Below, in pieces: positions 49,629 through 61,734 of a stretch of 64,000 nt of DNA. Below the pieces are notes generated by a model. That model had not been told where the DNA came from. It saw nothing but the letters and a program-made list of their open reading frames with translations, and ran no database searches. Location of the stretch: positions 67,213 to 131,212 of the forward strand of contig VTPC01005692.1 in NCBI GenBank assembly GCA_011009095.1, written 5' to 3'. Position 1 is the stretch's first letter, and the number at the start of each line of letters is the position of its first letter. The stretch comes from Ignelater luminosus (Eukaryota > Arthropoda > Insecta > Coleoptera > Elateridae). Both the position numbers and the translations under genes were made by a program.

Positions 49629-51452
49629 TACAGGGTGAGTTTTTTCCGATGTTTAGTATGGGGATCTCGAAAACTAGCGGAGATAGAGAGACGATTAAAT
49701 GGGAAAAGAATTGCAGTTTTACGAGCTCAATTTAATGAGCTTTTTGTTTTTTGGAAAAAATGCATGGCTAACTAGATATCTCGCAAAAATAGTTTTTTTG
49801 TTATTTTGTTCAGTGCCTATAGCTCCGGTATTATTGACTTTAGAAAAAATGTATAAAGGAAAAAGTTGTAGGTAATTATGTGCTTAATAATACAGTCTAA
49901 CAGAAATTTTTATGTAAGTGGTAATTTTTGAGTTGTGACAGAAGCTTATGTTTTTTTTAATGGAAACCATAGTCGGCTATGAATTTATAAAAAAGGCCTT
50001 TTTTTAACGATTCTAACTATATACCACTTGACAGTTATTTTTATAAATAAATAAATTATGGCCTTGTTTTTCTTTTCATTTTCGAACTGTTCAAGTAGTA
50101 CGCTATGGAAACAATTGATAGATGCGCGCATCGCGTCTAATAATAAAATTCAAGTTAGTTATTAAAATTTTTCTTTTTATAAACATAATTATTTTAAATA
50201 AAAATAATTTCTGAGAAACCAATAAACAGAGAATGACAAACGATAAATTAAGAAGCAATAAAGGAAATTAGAATATAAAGCAGTACCAAAACAACGTAAT
50301 TAAAATAAGTAAAGTATTTAAGACTCAACATCTTCAAAAGGTGCAACATTATGATTAATGCGCAAGTTACACCTTTTTAAAACCGAAAAACTTCTAGTAC
50401 AGCTTCCCTAAGGTCATCTACTGTGTCGTGCGACTTTTGATATACCCTATCTTTTTATTTTTATGACACAAAATGTAACACTCAATCGTATCACGCTTTT
50501 CTTGATTAGAAAATCTCATATTGGTAATTTACGAAACCAAAATCAACATTAATTAGAAACTAAATGATTTGCACCTGTCAATAGGTAATTGTCGTTTGCA
50601 TCTGTTAATTGTTTCCATAGCATACTATGTTAACAGCATTTTTAGTTTTTAGTTACACCTATGAGTGAAGTACCTATTTTTATCTAAATCTGCTTTATTC
50701 ATTTATCTTAAATACTTTACTTACTTCAGTTACGTTGTTTTGGTACTACTTTATTTATATCCTAATTTCTTTTATTGTTTCTTAATTTATCATTTGTCAT
50801 TCTCTGTTTATTAGTTTCTCAGAAATATTTTTATTAAAAATTGTAACTTCATCGGAATAAACATTTCACACCAAAATAATTATGTTTAGAATTTCGAAAT
50901 TAAAAGAAAAATTTTAATAACTAACTTAAATTTTATTATCAAATGCGATGCACATCTATCAATTGTTTCCATAGCGTACTACTTGAACAGTTCGAAAATG
51001 AAAAGAAAAAAAGGCCATAATTTATTTATTTATAAAACTAACTATGTCAAGTGGTATATCGTTAGAATCGTTGAAAAAGGGCCTTTTTTTATAAAGTCAT
51101 GGCCGACTAGGATTTCCATTAGAAAAAATACAATGTTTTGTCACAACTCCAAAATTATAGCTTAAATAAAAAATTTCTGTTAGGCTGTATTATTAAGCAC
51201 ATAATTACCTACAACTTTTTCCTTTATACATTTTTTCTAAAGTCAATAATATCAGAGTTATAGGCACTGAACAAAATAACAAAAAAACTATTTTTGCGAG
51301 ATATCTAGTTAGTCATGCATTTTTTTCTAAAAAAACAAGTAGCTTATTAAATTAAGCTCGTAAAACTGCAATTCTTTCCCCATTTAATCGTCTCTCTATC
51401 TCCGCTAGTTTTCGAGATCTTCATACTAAACATCGGAAAAAACTCACCCTAT
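49629..51452. mobile_element. Large foldback MITE (1.8 kb)
   Basis: The ends TACAGGGTGAGTTTTTTCCG and CGGAAAAAACTCACCCTATA are inverted. The left arm (to about 50335) pairs with the right arm (from about 50690) over ~700 bp, for example GAACTGTTCAAGTAGTACGC with its inverse near 50973. A ~350-bp unpaired centre (50340-50690) carries no gene. TA-rich ends suggest a Tc1/mariner-type target. Confidence 0.88.
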
Positions 51453-53619
51453 ATATAAATTAATGCAAATTATCTTTTTGTGCAGATTTCTAATTTGATT
51501 GCAAATTCTTTTGGTTGTCAAATAATGGTTACTAAAGGGCTTAGTGGGTCGATTACTGTTACTACTATAGTGTAACCATCCCCTTATACGTGCGTTAATT
51601 TTAGAGCTAAGGATAAGTTCCTTTTCTCATTTATGTACGTTAGAATGCACATAAATCCGATCTCTAGTCATTTGGTTAACGTATCGCAAAAACTCCGTAA
51701 GCGTCCCAAATCACGCATTGAAGTCGTTTATTAGAATAAGTTTACAATCGACCTTAATTACGATGTTAACAAAAAAAAAGTGAAAACGATTGTGATCCAT
51801 CCGTATAGGCGCTCGAATCTAGTTAAGTCATTTGTGTTTAGTTACGATTAACTTATTATCATAGCACACAGTCTCCTAATCCCAATCGAAAGTCATGATG
51901 TATTCATTACTTTTACTTTTAAATATAGTGCACCTGCTTATACATCTGACTCATTGTATTTGTCCAGTTGTTGATCGTCATTGTCTGGTTGATTATGCAA
52001 CAATTTCATTGTTGTTACGTGAATGAATGACTGGCTGACTGATCAGATTGTTCTTTAAATCTTGATGAAAGAATGTTAATTCGAAACACAAACTCTCTTC
52101 GGCTAAATATTTTTATGAAGTGCAGTTAGTTGTTGAGTAATACCTCGTTTGGTTTTTAAGAAGCGTAGTCCATTATTTTACGACGATGAGCACAGTCGAA
52201 CGCGTCATTAAACCTTTTGATGAACATGACGAAATTGTACTCACAAAAAAAATTCGAACTCCTGTCTGTTTTTGTTGCATTTTTTGATTTTGACAGCCGA
52301 ATGCACGCTCCGAAGACAAATTACTGTCGCTAACCAGTGATTAACAGGAAAATTGCTTTGTGTGGAATATTTATTGTTTTGGCATTGCCGTTTGAATAAA
52401 ACAAGGTTACAATTTCAAGTATTTAATCCTTGCATCATAATTATCGTCGTTAAGATTTCTGAGGTTGTAAAGTTACATACCTACTTATCAGTCAGGAAAA
52501 TTAAGTAGAGAAAAAGAATTTTCTAATCACGCTGTATCGAATAATAAATTATTGTCAGCCGTATAGGAAATTCCTGACCGGTATCACCGAGCGAAATCTT
52601 CCGTTTTCCGTCGTTTCATTTTTTAAAACTTGTAAAATATGCGCTTCCGCCTTGGAAAGATGAGGATGTCTTTTAATTAACTGATATAATTTTTTGCTAA
52701 ATTATGTTGTCAGATTATATGACTCGATAGCTCAGTTGTTGTTTCGTGATTATATTGTTTACTTCAAGTGGATGACTCTTGGAGCGTGAGAAAAGTACAG
52801 GGTACGTTTCTTGTCGTTTTGCAACTATGTTCTTTTATTGCTGTTTTCTTCTTAATTTTAATTATTGTAATTATGTATCATTTTTTGTATTCAAGGTTGG
52901 TAAGAGTAGATGATCTGTGTAACTTCAGAATCACACCTAACAATAAGCTGCTGAATTATTAATGTTATACAGGCAAAAAAAGCTGCAGATTGTTAATCCC
53001 TAGTTGCGAAAAAAGAAAAATAATTGGTAACATTTTTAAAACTTATCATTACAAGGGTGATAGCGTGCTCTAAACCATCTATTATTTCTTAATGTAAAAA
53101 AAGTAATCAGTTCAAAAAGCCAGTGGAAAAATTTATAAAGTCATTAGTTTTAAAAGACGTGTTGCTACCTGTTCCTCTGTTTTTATAATTTCATCAGTTT
53201 TTGTAATCTGTTGTTTCTTTTCTTATTTAAAGTAAGAACTAACTTCTTGCAGTTTATTTGTACTGTCATTTCCTATTTTACTTTTTTAAAAAATAGGTTA
53301 CGTAACTGAAACAATAATTTTGACAGTTCGGAGATCGGTCATGTTAACAACTTTTCGAGCATTGTCTAAAATGAGAAATTAACATTTTTCAAAAGTTTAA
53401 TATACCATAGACATTTATGAGACTGTTAGTCTATTGCCCAAATCTTACACTATTTATAGTGTGATGAAATAAAAGGACGAGAAAATTAAAAAAAGACTAG
53501 ACGGCTCTTAAGGCCCTTTACGCCAGAATTACTACCGAGACGCCGCACACTGGGGCAAGAGCGCTCTAAACATGATATCAATTGAAAAAACAAAACTACT
53601 CGAAAACTGACAATTTATA
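51453..53619. other. Unannotated region
   Basis: Nothing is firmly supported. A short plus-strand frame at 52186 (MSTVERVIKPFDEHDEIV...) has protein-like composition and could be a 5' exon, but it lacks a convincing donor. Otherwise AT-rich non-coding DNA. Confidence 0.35.
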
Positions 53620-54264
53620 TACCGTGTGTTCGAAAAGTATGGAATATCCTATATATCTCAGTAAATATGCATTTTATGGAAAAATGTTTCGCATAAAAGT
53701 TGTTTAGTGTTTAGTTTTACATTACAGGGCAATACCAAATAAATATTTTTTAAAAAACAAAAGCGCAGTGAATAATGCTTCAATTTTATTTAATGGGAAG
53801 GTATTCCTTTATTGTACTCATTTGATAGAGAATGTTTTTCTCTTTTCAATGATGTAAAACTTTGATACACTTGCATTAAAACGCAAAATATTGTTTGAAT
53901 AACGCTTAAAAATTTATTTATTCATCTGTTACCTTTCTAGACGCGGTATTTTAAATTTTCAATATCATCTAGTCACATTATGGTCGGTGTGATACACTTT
54001 TGTTTGTTGCAACAATTGAATGCGTCGTATAAATGTCAATTAATAACCGAACTAAAGCGAAAAGTTATTTGTTTAATTAATTTAAGCATTTTGATTAACG
54101 TGAGGATAACAAAGTTACAAAAATATGACTTGTTATGGATCATTTATCAGAAAAACATCGTATCGAAACTTTAATGATGCTGGGATATGGAGACATAAGG
54201 AGAACATAAGAGGAAGTTTGCAATTTGTTTAATAACGTGCACCCCGAATACCACATTTCTCAGT

Positions 54265-54364
54265 NNNNNNNNNNNNNNNNNNNNNNNNNNNNNNNNNNNN
54301 NNNNNNNNNNNNNNNNNNNNNNNNNNNNNNNNNNNNNNNNNNNNNNNNNNNNNNNNNNNNNNNN
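54265..54364. other. Assembly gap, 100 N
   Basis: Exactly 100 Ns sit at the left junction between the outer and inner mariners. A run of 100 is the usual placeholder for a gap of unknown size, so true sequence length here is not known. Confidence 1.
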
Positions 54365-55675
54365 GTAAAGGGTTTTCCAATAAGAGGTGTTATTTTGAAT
54401 AGCCCGCTATTTCGGTAGATGTCACTTTTGAAGCTATCATTTTTTGACATTTGACAAGTAGAAACTACGCCATTAATAAATATGGAACGATACACGCTTC
54501 AACAACGCATTGAAATTATTAAAATTCACTATAAAAATGGTGAAAATTTGGCAGAGACGGTTCGTAAAACTCGAACATTTTTGGGTCACCGTGAAGCACC
54601 TTGTCGGACCGCAATACAGAAATTGGTGAAAAAATTCGAGCTCTTGGGACAAGTTAGTGATGTGAAGAATAAAACCCGTGCACGTCGCTCAAGAACAGCC
54701 GAGAATATTGCTGTTGTAGCCGAAAGTGTTAAAGAAAACCCAGGTTTGTCCATTCCTCGTCGTTCTTTGGAATTAGCCATTCCACAAACGTCATTACACC
54801 GTATTTTGCATAAAGATTTGGGTCTTAAGGCTTATAAAGTCCAGTTAACACAAGAACTCAAGCCGGCCGATCATCAACAACGTCGTGTCTTTGCTGATTG
54901 GGTCGTTGAAATGCATGAAAATGATCCAGAATTCCATCGAAAAATCATCTTGAGTGATGAGGCCCATTTCCACCTCGGTGGCTTCGTCAACAAGCAAAAT
55001 TGTCGGATCTGGGGCTCAGAAAATCCAAGAGTTATTGTTGAAAAGTCTCTCTATCCTCAACGTGTGACTGTTTGGTGCGGTTTATGGTCCGGCGGAGTCA
55101 TTGGACCTTACTTTTTCGAAAATGAGGCTGGAGCAACAGTTACGGTGACTGGATTGCGCTATCGAGAGATGATTAACGATTTTTTATGGCCGGAATTGGA
55201 TGGTATTGATCTGGACAATGTTTACTTTCAACAAGACGGCGCTACGTGCCACACAAGCAACGAAACCATTGATCTTTTACGGAAAAAGTTTCCGGACCGT
55301 GTTATCTCTCGAAGAGGTGATCACAATTGGCCACCGAGATCTTGTGATTTAACACCTTGCGACTTCTTTCTTTGGGGCCACGTGAAAGAGAAGGTCTACG
55401 CCAACAGCCCAGCGTCGATTCAAGACCTCAAAGATGGAATTCGTGAGGCTATCGAGGACATAGGGCAGCCACTTTGCGATTTGGTTATGGAAAATTTCAT
55501 GAAAAGGATATTGTCCTGTAAGCGTGGTCGTGGTGGTCATTTGCCTGATGTTATTTTCCACTATTAACGGCATACCTTCCTCTTTATAATGAAATAAACA
55601 TCCGATCATTTATATTAAAAAATGGCACTTTTCTTTGAATATCAAAATAACACCTCTTATTGGAAAGCCCTTTAC
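54365..55675 (+). mobile_element. Inner DD41D mariner, complete
   Basis: The ends GTAAAGGGTTTTCCAATAAG and CTTATTGGAAAGCCCTTTAC are inverted repeats that continue as AGGTGTTATTTTGA/TCAAAATAACACCT. Length is 1311 bp. The left target site is lost in the assembly gap, so the duplication cannot be checked. Confidence 0.92.
54482..55567 (+). CDS. Intact DD41D mariner transposase, 361 aa
   Basis: One uninterrupted frame from ATG 54482 to the TAA at 55565. The N-terminal ~110 residues hold the paired helix-turn-helix DNA-binding region (ERYTLQQRIEIIKIHYKNGEN..., then TSLHRILHKDLGL). The catalytic triad is D159 (ILSDEAHFHL), D252 (YFQQDGATCH) and D294 (LTPCDFFLWG); 41 residues separate the last two, placing it in the DD41D (rosa-like) mariner group. 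Length is normal for the group, and no missing motif was found. It catalyses cut-and-paste transposition at TA sites. With both terminal repeats present, this copy could be mobile or recently so. It sits inside a dead relative of the same DD41D class. Confidence 0.93.
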   Translation: MERYTLQQRIEIIKIHYKNGENLAETVRKTRTFLGHREAPCRTAIQKLVKKFELLGQVSDVKNKTRARRSRTAENIAVVAESVKENPGLSIPRRSLELAIPQTSLHRILHKDLGLKAYKVQLTQELKPADHQQRRVFADWVVEMHENDPEFHRKIILSDEAHFHLGGFVNKQNCRIWGSENPRVIVEKSLYPQRVTVWCGLWSGGVIGPYFFENEAGATVTVTGLRYREMINDFLWPELDGIDLDNVYFQQDGATCHTSNETIDLLRKKFPDRVISRRGDHNWPPRSCDLTPCDFFLWGHVKEKVYANSPASIQDLKDGIREAIEDIGQPLCDLVMENFMKRILSCKRGRGGHLPDVIFHY

Positions 55676-56943
55676 TTTGAAGAAATCCACTCCACATGAA
55701 GTTCTAAGAACGGAGAAGTGGCATCCGTATAAACCTCGTATAGTTCAAGAATTATTAGAAGATGATTTAGATCGAAGATTGCAATTTTGCGCAGAAATAA
55801 CACATAGGCTTCAGGAAAATGCAAATTTTCATAAAAATATCCTCTTCACTGATGAGACAACGTTTTGTTTGAATGGTACCATTAACAAACAAAACACGCG
55901 CTACTGGTCTTCGCTAAATCCTGGCTGGTATGTAGAAGGGCACACCCAATATCAGCAGAAAGTCAATGTTTGGGCAGGAATTATTGGAACCCAGATTTTG
56001 GGACCTTTTTTTATAGAACATAATTTAAGATTTGACTTAGTTTCCTGCTTTAGCTGTTCTATTTCCTAATGAACTAGATCCAGATGTGCCCCATAACAGA
56101 ATATGGTTGCAACAAAACGGGGCTCCTCCTCATTTCGGAATTAATGTCCGACAGTTTCTTGATAATCCTTTCCCTTATCGATGGATAGTCAGAAGAGGTG
56201 CAGTAGAATGGCCAGCTCGCTCGCCGGATTTAAGTCCACTTAATTTTTTTCTGTGGGGCCATCTCAAAAATAAGATTTATGTCGATATGCCTGAAGATAT
56301 TGAAACTCTAAAAGACCGTATTAGAACAGAGATTAGAGCTATCACACCAGAAACGATTCAAAATGCAGTAAACGAATTTGAAAGACGACTTTATCATTGC
56401 CAAGCTGTAAATGGTGCACACTTTGAACACCTTCTATGAACTGTAGAGTGTAGTTATACAAAATTTTCAATTCGTAGCAGATGAATATTGAAATAAACTC
56501 AAACAATTTTTTGCGCTTTAATCAAAATTTACTTATGCAAGTGTATCAAAGTTTTACATCATTGAAAAGAGAAAAACATTCTCTATCAAATGAGTACAAT
56601 CAAGGGATACCTTCCCATTAAAAAAAATTGAAGCATTATTCGTTGCGCTTTTGTTTTTTTAAAAAATAGTTATTTGATATTGCCTTATAATGTAAAATGC
56701 ATATTTACTGAAATATATAGGATATTCCATACTTTTCGGACACACTGTATTTTTATAACCTTAAAGAGATAGCTAATCACGCACTAATCAGATTGTAATG
56801 TGTTTGTTTTCTTACTACGACAGTGTTAAAGTTAGCACTTAATTTACCTATCATTCGAGTTTCATTTTTACTGGAAAATTACAATTGGAATCACTTATAT
56901 TTTTTGTTGTGTTTTGAAATAACATGAACTGAATATAGAAGAT

Positions 56944-57480
56944 ATGTCGACAGGTAGGTATTTTAACATTGTGTATGTATTTTTACTTGTATTGTTTTGT
57001 TTAGTGTCTATATTTAGCTTGACGAGAAACATAATTATCTGTTTTATGTTTTCACGATTTAAACATAAATGAATGTAGGAAGTTAACTTATTAACGAGCT
57101 GAAGCGCTCCTTTTTTAAATAAGGATTATTTAGTGTGTGTATTATTTAAAAAACATCTTCATTTCTGCTAGCGTTTACCACCCTTGAAGTGATAGGCTTT
57201 GGATTAAGACATTAAATTAAATGAAATAATTTTAGTTTTTTTTGTGGTTTCAGAAAATACCCTAGATACTGAAAAAAATAGTTTGTATCTATCTAGAAAT
57301 GACTTAGTTAAGCTGATGAGGCAAACAGGTCTAAAGGATGTTGAAAAACAGTTGAGTTTTCTTAAGCAACACCTTCAGAATTTGTGTAAATGTCCCGAAT
57401 CTGAAAAAAGGGTTGTTAATCAAATTATTAGCAATTTTACATCTCAATTCAAACAAAAATGGAACGAATCAAACAGAACA
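56944..57480 (+). CDS. Unrecognised gene start, two exons, runs into a MITE
   Basis: Exon 1 carries ATGTCGACAG (56944-56953) followed by the donor GTAGGT. Exon 2 starts at 57254 after a polypyrimidine-TTTCAG acceptor. The phases agree and give MSTENTLDTEKNSL, then a compact helical, basic segment (DLVKLMRQTGLKDVEKQLSFLK, CKCPESEKRVV). The frame stays open across the host-MITE junction at 57480/57481 and ends in the MITE at 57574. No donor precedes the junction. Either the exon was truncated by the insertion or the gene now ends in MITE sequence. It would lie inside, or downstream of, Smg6. No protein family is recognised. Confidence 0.6.
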
Positions 57481-57779
57481 CATCTTTTGTTTTGTTTTAG
57501 CAATTGTTACATAACAAATGTAAATTATCTGACAAAAATCAATGATTTTCATATTTTCATAGCCATGGTACACTAAGTGGCAAATGCTTTTTATTTAAAA
57601 AAAATAAGATAATTTCGTTTTTAGCAAATATCTAGTAAGCCGTGAACTTTTTTGAAAAAACAAAAGCATAAGTAAACTGATCTCCAAAATAGCCAAATCT
57701 TTTCCAATTTAACCGACTTCGTATCTCTTACAATTTACGAGATCCCAATAGTGAGCATCGAAATGTGGACACACTGTAT
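57481..57779. mobile_element. Half copy of MITE family A (copy 3)
   Basis: It corresponds to the right half of the copy at 13765-14640 (from position 14336 onward) and ends CGAAATGTGGACACACTGTA. The left half is absent, so the palindrome is lost. It abuts the coding exon directly. Confidence 0.88.
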
Positions 57780-60413
57780 AAAGCAACAAAAAATAACAAA
57801 ATTTAATTTTTGGTTTGGAATTCATTTCACTGCAATTATTGTAAGTTAGTTACTTAAACTAATTTTTTGTCAACTCCAATTAATCATTTTGGAAATTGAA
57901 TGTTCAAGATATCTGTGCCCGATATACCAGTGTCTATGCCAACTTCACATATTTCTCAAAAGTCGTAGAATCAACTACAACCAAAAAGTCAATTTTTGCA
58001 CGGTATCTGCCTCCTCGTGTGGTGTTGTGGGTACTCATCTTTCAAATTAAGGATCTCACTAGAATATAAGATGTTATTTAAGGGTTGTTTAGTAGTTTTC
58101 TGCAATACGGCGTTTTTTTTCAATATTTTAGAAGCAATCCCTTTGCTGTTGGTTTGCCCAAGGGTGTTCAAGTAGCGTAAACACCAAATCTCTATGTCTC
58201 CATTCAATATGTGCGGTTTAAAAAAAAAACGGTGTATTAATTGAAATATGGAAATGGTTTTTTATTCGTGTTAGTGTTATTCGACCTTAAAAAACTAATT
58301 GAATATCAATAAAAACAAAAAAAAGGCAAAAATTAAAAATGTTGCACTGGGTCAAATTGTGTTAAATAATAATAACTGTATACGCAATCAAAAGTAGCGG
58401 TTTACAAATTTCTGTTCGTGCGTATTATAAGTCAATGATAACGGCCGATAATAGAATTTCTTGGTAATCCTAAAATTGGTTCTGTTGCCAGGAATTTGCA
58501 AAAGAACGACCTTGATCTCCGATTCGATGTGGGCAACTCTAATTTTCTTGTAAAACAGATTTCGTTATTTTAATTTTATTCACCTGTTCCATGAATACAT
58601 TATTAGTTGAATAACATTAACTGTCTTGGATATTTATTAGTTGTAGACGGCCGTGTCTACTGGTTTTTACTCGTTTTATGTAGAGCATCGATAGTTTTTA
58701 TGTATTTTTAATTCGCATTTAGTTTGCTTCTTCAATACTATTTTTGTGCATGAATGAATTTACTAACTCGACATTCCTATGTGTTTCTACGAAGAAGTTA
58801 TTCTTTCAACAGTAATAATAGGCTTTTAATATTTATAGTTTTAAGATTGAGTACCTTGGAATTTTTCCGTGAATTTCAATATGCAATAAACATTTTAAAA
58901 AAGATGAAAACGAACGGATGGATAGATGAATAAGCAATACTACTTTACACGCATGACGAGCTTATTCCATTACTATCTTAGAAAGCTTTGATTAGCATTA
59001 GAGTTTCTACGAAATTTGTCTGTCTGTTTTATGACATTTATATTTGCAACCGTTTGCTAACTATATTTCCCAAGAGGCTGACATAATGTAAACATTTTAT
59101 TGCTTGCACTTTTGCGAGCTGCTCTATGATGCATTAATTAAATTCTCAATATACACATCATCCTAGCGTTTTACGATTATTAAGCATCCCATCGTAAAAG
59201 CGGCCACAAATGGTGATTCTCTTTGAAAACAACAAAACATCTTCCTGTCTGTGCGATTAACAGCCTGTTTACTGAAACGTTTTGTTGTGAGTTGTATGCG
59301 TGTGTGAAAGAAGTGTAATAACGAAATTGTTCGTGATTTCATGATAGCTACTCAAATATTGCCTGCAAGATCTAAAGATGATAAAATAGCTTACTGGCAT
59401 TTCCTGGAAAAAAGTACATTTCATTGAAAAATGTTCAGTTAGAATTTTTGCTTGGGAGGGATCGTCTTGGGTTTTTTTAGAACTTGTAATGAGGATAATT
59501 CCTGGTTTACTAACGACTCTTTAATGTCATCATAAGATCAAACGCCAAAGTTCAAGACAAGTAGCTTGTTACCAAAATAACAAACTCGAAGGCATTAATA
59601 AGCTGAGGATTCATTGGATTCCTTTCTGTATGTTGCAGAATCCCGCAGGTTTGCACCAACCTCTTCTTTATCCAATAATACAATAAATTCACCTATTACA
59701 AAGAGTCGAGAAAAACTTTAAACTCTTGATAAACAAAACAAACCTTCAGTGTCGAAATGTTAGTTAAAGTGGTCTTGGCCGAACAACGACCGAATTTAAT
59801 TTATGTTGCCTTGTAAAGCTAACAGCTTGAACATGCCTTTCGAGGCCTATTTTTAGGACTTTTGCATCATTCTGGATGCCTCTGATAAATTGGTATTTGG
59901 CCTTTGGAGACTAGGTGTAATGTCAAGTTTGTTTTTAATCAGCTATGAAACGACAGAACAGATGACACCATAGTAATTTGCAGCAAACTTAAAATGAGTT
60001 CTTTTAATACAATTCTTAGGAAAAGAGCCGAATTACAAATGGACTTGTTTCAGTTAGCACTGAGAGTTATTGGTTATCAAGATTACACATACGACCTTAG
60101 CTAACAAAGGACTGAAATAGTAACTACCAGGTGACAAAAGGGAGTACAATTTTGAAATTTTATGTCACAGGTAGTCAAACTTTTTTAAGATCAGAAAAAA
60201 GTTTGGTTAGGGTTCAACCTTTTCATTTTAAATAGCAACCCGTGATTGATAATATCGGAATAGTTAGATTACCAGTCAAAATAATCTTGTCTTTACTTCT
60301 TGGACCTCTTTTTAGTGTGAAGTATCTTAGTTATTATTCTAAAACTCGCCTATCAATATCCAAGTACGTCACCAGAGGTATATTGAGAAATTCTTAGCTG
60401 CTAAGGCACACTG
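57780..60413. other. Unannotated region
   Basis: AT-rich DNA without a supported gene. A 72-codon minus frame at 58207-57989 has no recognisable motif. About 60085-60115 shares a 25-nt word with 37322 in inverted orientation. Confidence 0.35.
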
Positions 60414-60917
60414 CAGTCTAGAAGTTTGAGACCATTTGTAAAAATTGTTATATAGTCAGCTATTTATATTGAACTTCTACACAATCATAAGAATTACACA
60501 GTTTGCTTACATTCATTGCTGAATTCATATAACTAATTTTAATATTTTAATGAAGATATATGCAGAATTTGAAACTCACAGTTTTGCACTTATCACGACT
60601 GTCTAGAAACTTTCTGCCCTACTTATAGTCAAATTACACGCGGGGTAGGTTAGAAAACTCTCTACAGTTATATTTAGTTGAGATTGCCAAGACTAGTACA
60701 GGTTGTACGAAAAGCAAGAGGAGAGGTTTTTGACGAAAGATCTGTATAAACATTAAAATGCTGCTTCAACACGCATTACGCCCCATATTCTTTAATTTTT
60801 ATAATTAATCAAAGAGAATCTGTTGTTTTGTATTGTGTGTTAATAAATATTTTTGTTCAACTTTGTTTGATTCATTTATAACTAGAAAATGTAGGTGGTC
60901 TCAGACTTTTGGACTGC
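60414..60917. mobile_element. MITE with Tc1-like ends
   Basis: CAGTCTAGAAGTTTGAGACCA at the left pairs with TGGTCTCAGACTTTTGGACTG at the right, about 504 bp in all. Such ends resemble Tc1 terminal repeats. A fragment of the ATAGTCAAAT repeat (near 60625) lies inside. No coding frame. Confidence 0.7.
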
Positions 60918-61734
60918 TTTGTTTTTAATACTACTCTGTACGAGGTTTTTACAAGAATAATTTCCATCTGAGTAATGGGGTGATTTTCTGTCGAAAATGA
61001 TATTCTTCTGTCATCTTGATTTGCGCGTTTACCAGAGTTGTCACTCATAAGGAACTCTGAAGTATAATTGAATGGATTGTGAGTTCGTAGAAGGTATGCA
61101 CATTAAATATTTCCATATTTCCGATCCAACATTGCAACAAAAAAGTCTTTACATGGAAGCTTTTCGTTTATATCCAAACTTGGTATTGCAATCTAAAGCA
61201 AAGTTACTAATCGTTTTGTTAAATAGTTTCTTTCCTACCAGTAAGGTCCTGATGATTTACAAAAAAAATGTTGCGCTTACTCCAGTAAATTTGAACATGC
61301 GCATTGAAGGTTTTGGGCCTGTCCAATTATAAAATTCTCACCAGCTGATCAATTTACGTTAAGGGCTTGGTGCAAAATAGACTAAGTAATCGATGAGTTA
61401 TATTCCGTCCTATGATATCTACGGATATCTACCCATTTTATTGAACTACTGGAAACTTACAGCAGATATTTTGTGTAGGAAATACTCTAGTAATTGTTTT
61501 TGGTCTTAGTCTTATTTGATTGAAAATCATTTCAGGCTGTAAATGTAGTAAACTGTAGTTTCCAACGCGCAACCTAAAAACTTTCGTTTTATTCCTTAAT
61601 GCATTAATGGTCGTGGTCAAAGGTCCAAGCTTTATTTACTTTAACGTTTGCATTGATGTTTTTTGTTTTTTGAAATCAGAGTAAAATATTATGCAAAATT
61701 TGAAACCATTTAATAATGAATACTAATATACATA

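Larger units (their letters stand above)
54135..56439 (+). pseudogene. Outer DD41D transposase, interrupted and catalytically dead
   Basis: The N-terminus MDHLSEKHRIETLMMLG begins at 54135, meets a stop after about 25 codons and then the N gap. After the inserted element the gene resumes near 55677 with HRLQENANFHKNILFTDETTF (first Asp intact, codon 55851). A frameshift falls near 56040. The last segment (56086-56439) reads LQQNGAPPHF and SPLNFFLWG, where related transposases have QQDGAP and PLDFF. Both the second and third catalytic Asp are thus Asn (codons 56116 and 56242), 41 residues apart. The C-terminal NGAHFEHLL is normal for the group. Confidence 0.9.
53622..56747 (+). mobile_element. 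DD41D mariner-like element (outer), carrying a second mariner
   Basis: TA-flanked ends: CCGTGTGTTCGAAAAGTATGG on the left and CCATACTTTTCGGACACACTG on the right. The terminal repeats extend for roughly 250 bp on each side, with matching words such as GATAGAGAATGTTTTTCTCT in both. The transposase pseudogene is plus-strand and interrupted by an assembly gap and by the element at 54365-55675. Confidence 0.92.

Noticed and set aside
61072..61332. 86-codon plus frame (MDCEFVEGMHIKYFHIS...) left of the TIR element
   Set aside because: Composition is protein-like, but there is no recognisable family, no splice context and it lies outside the element; too weak to call a gene.
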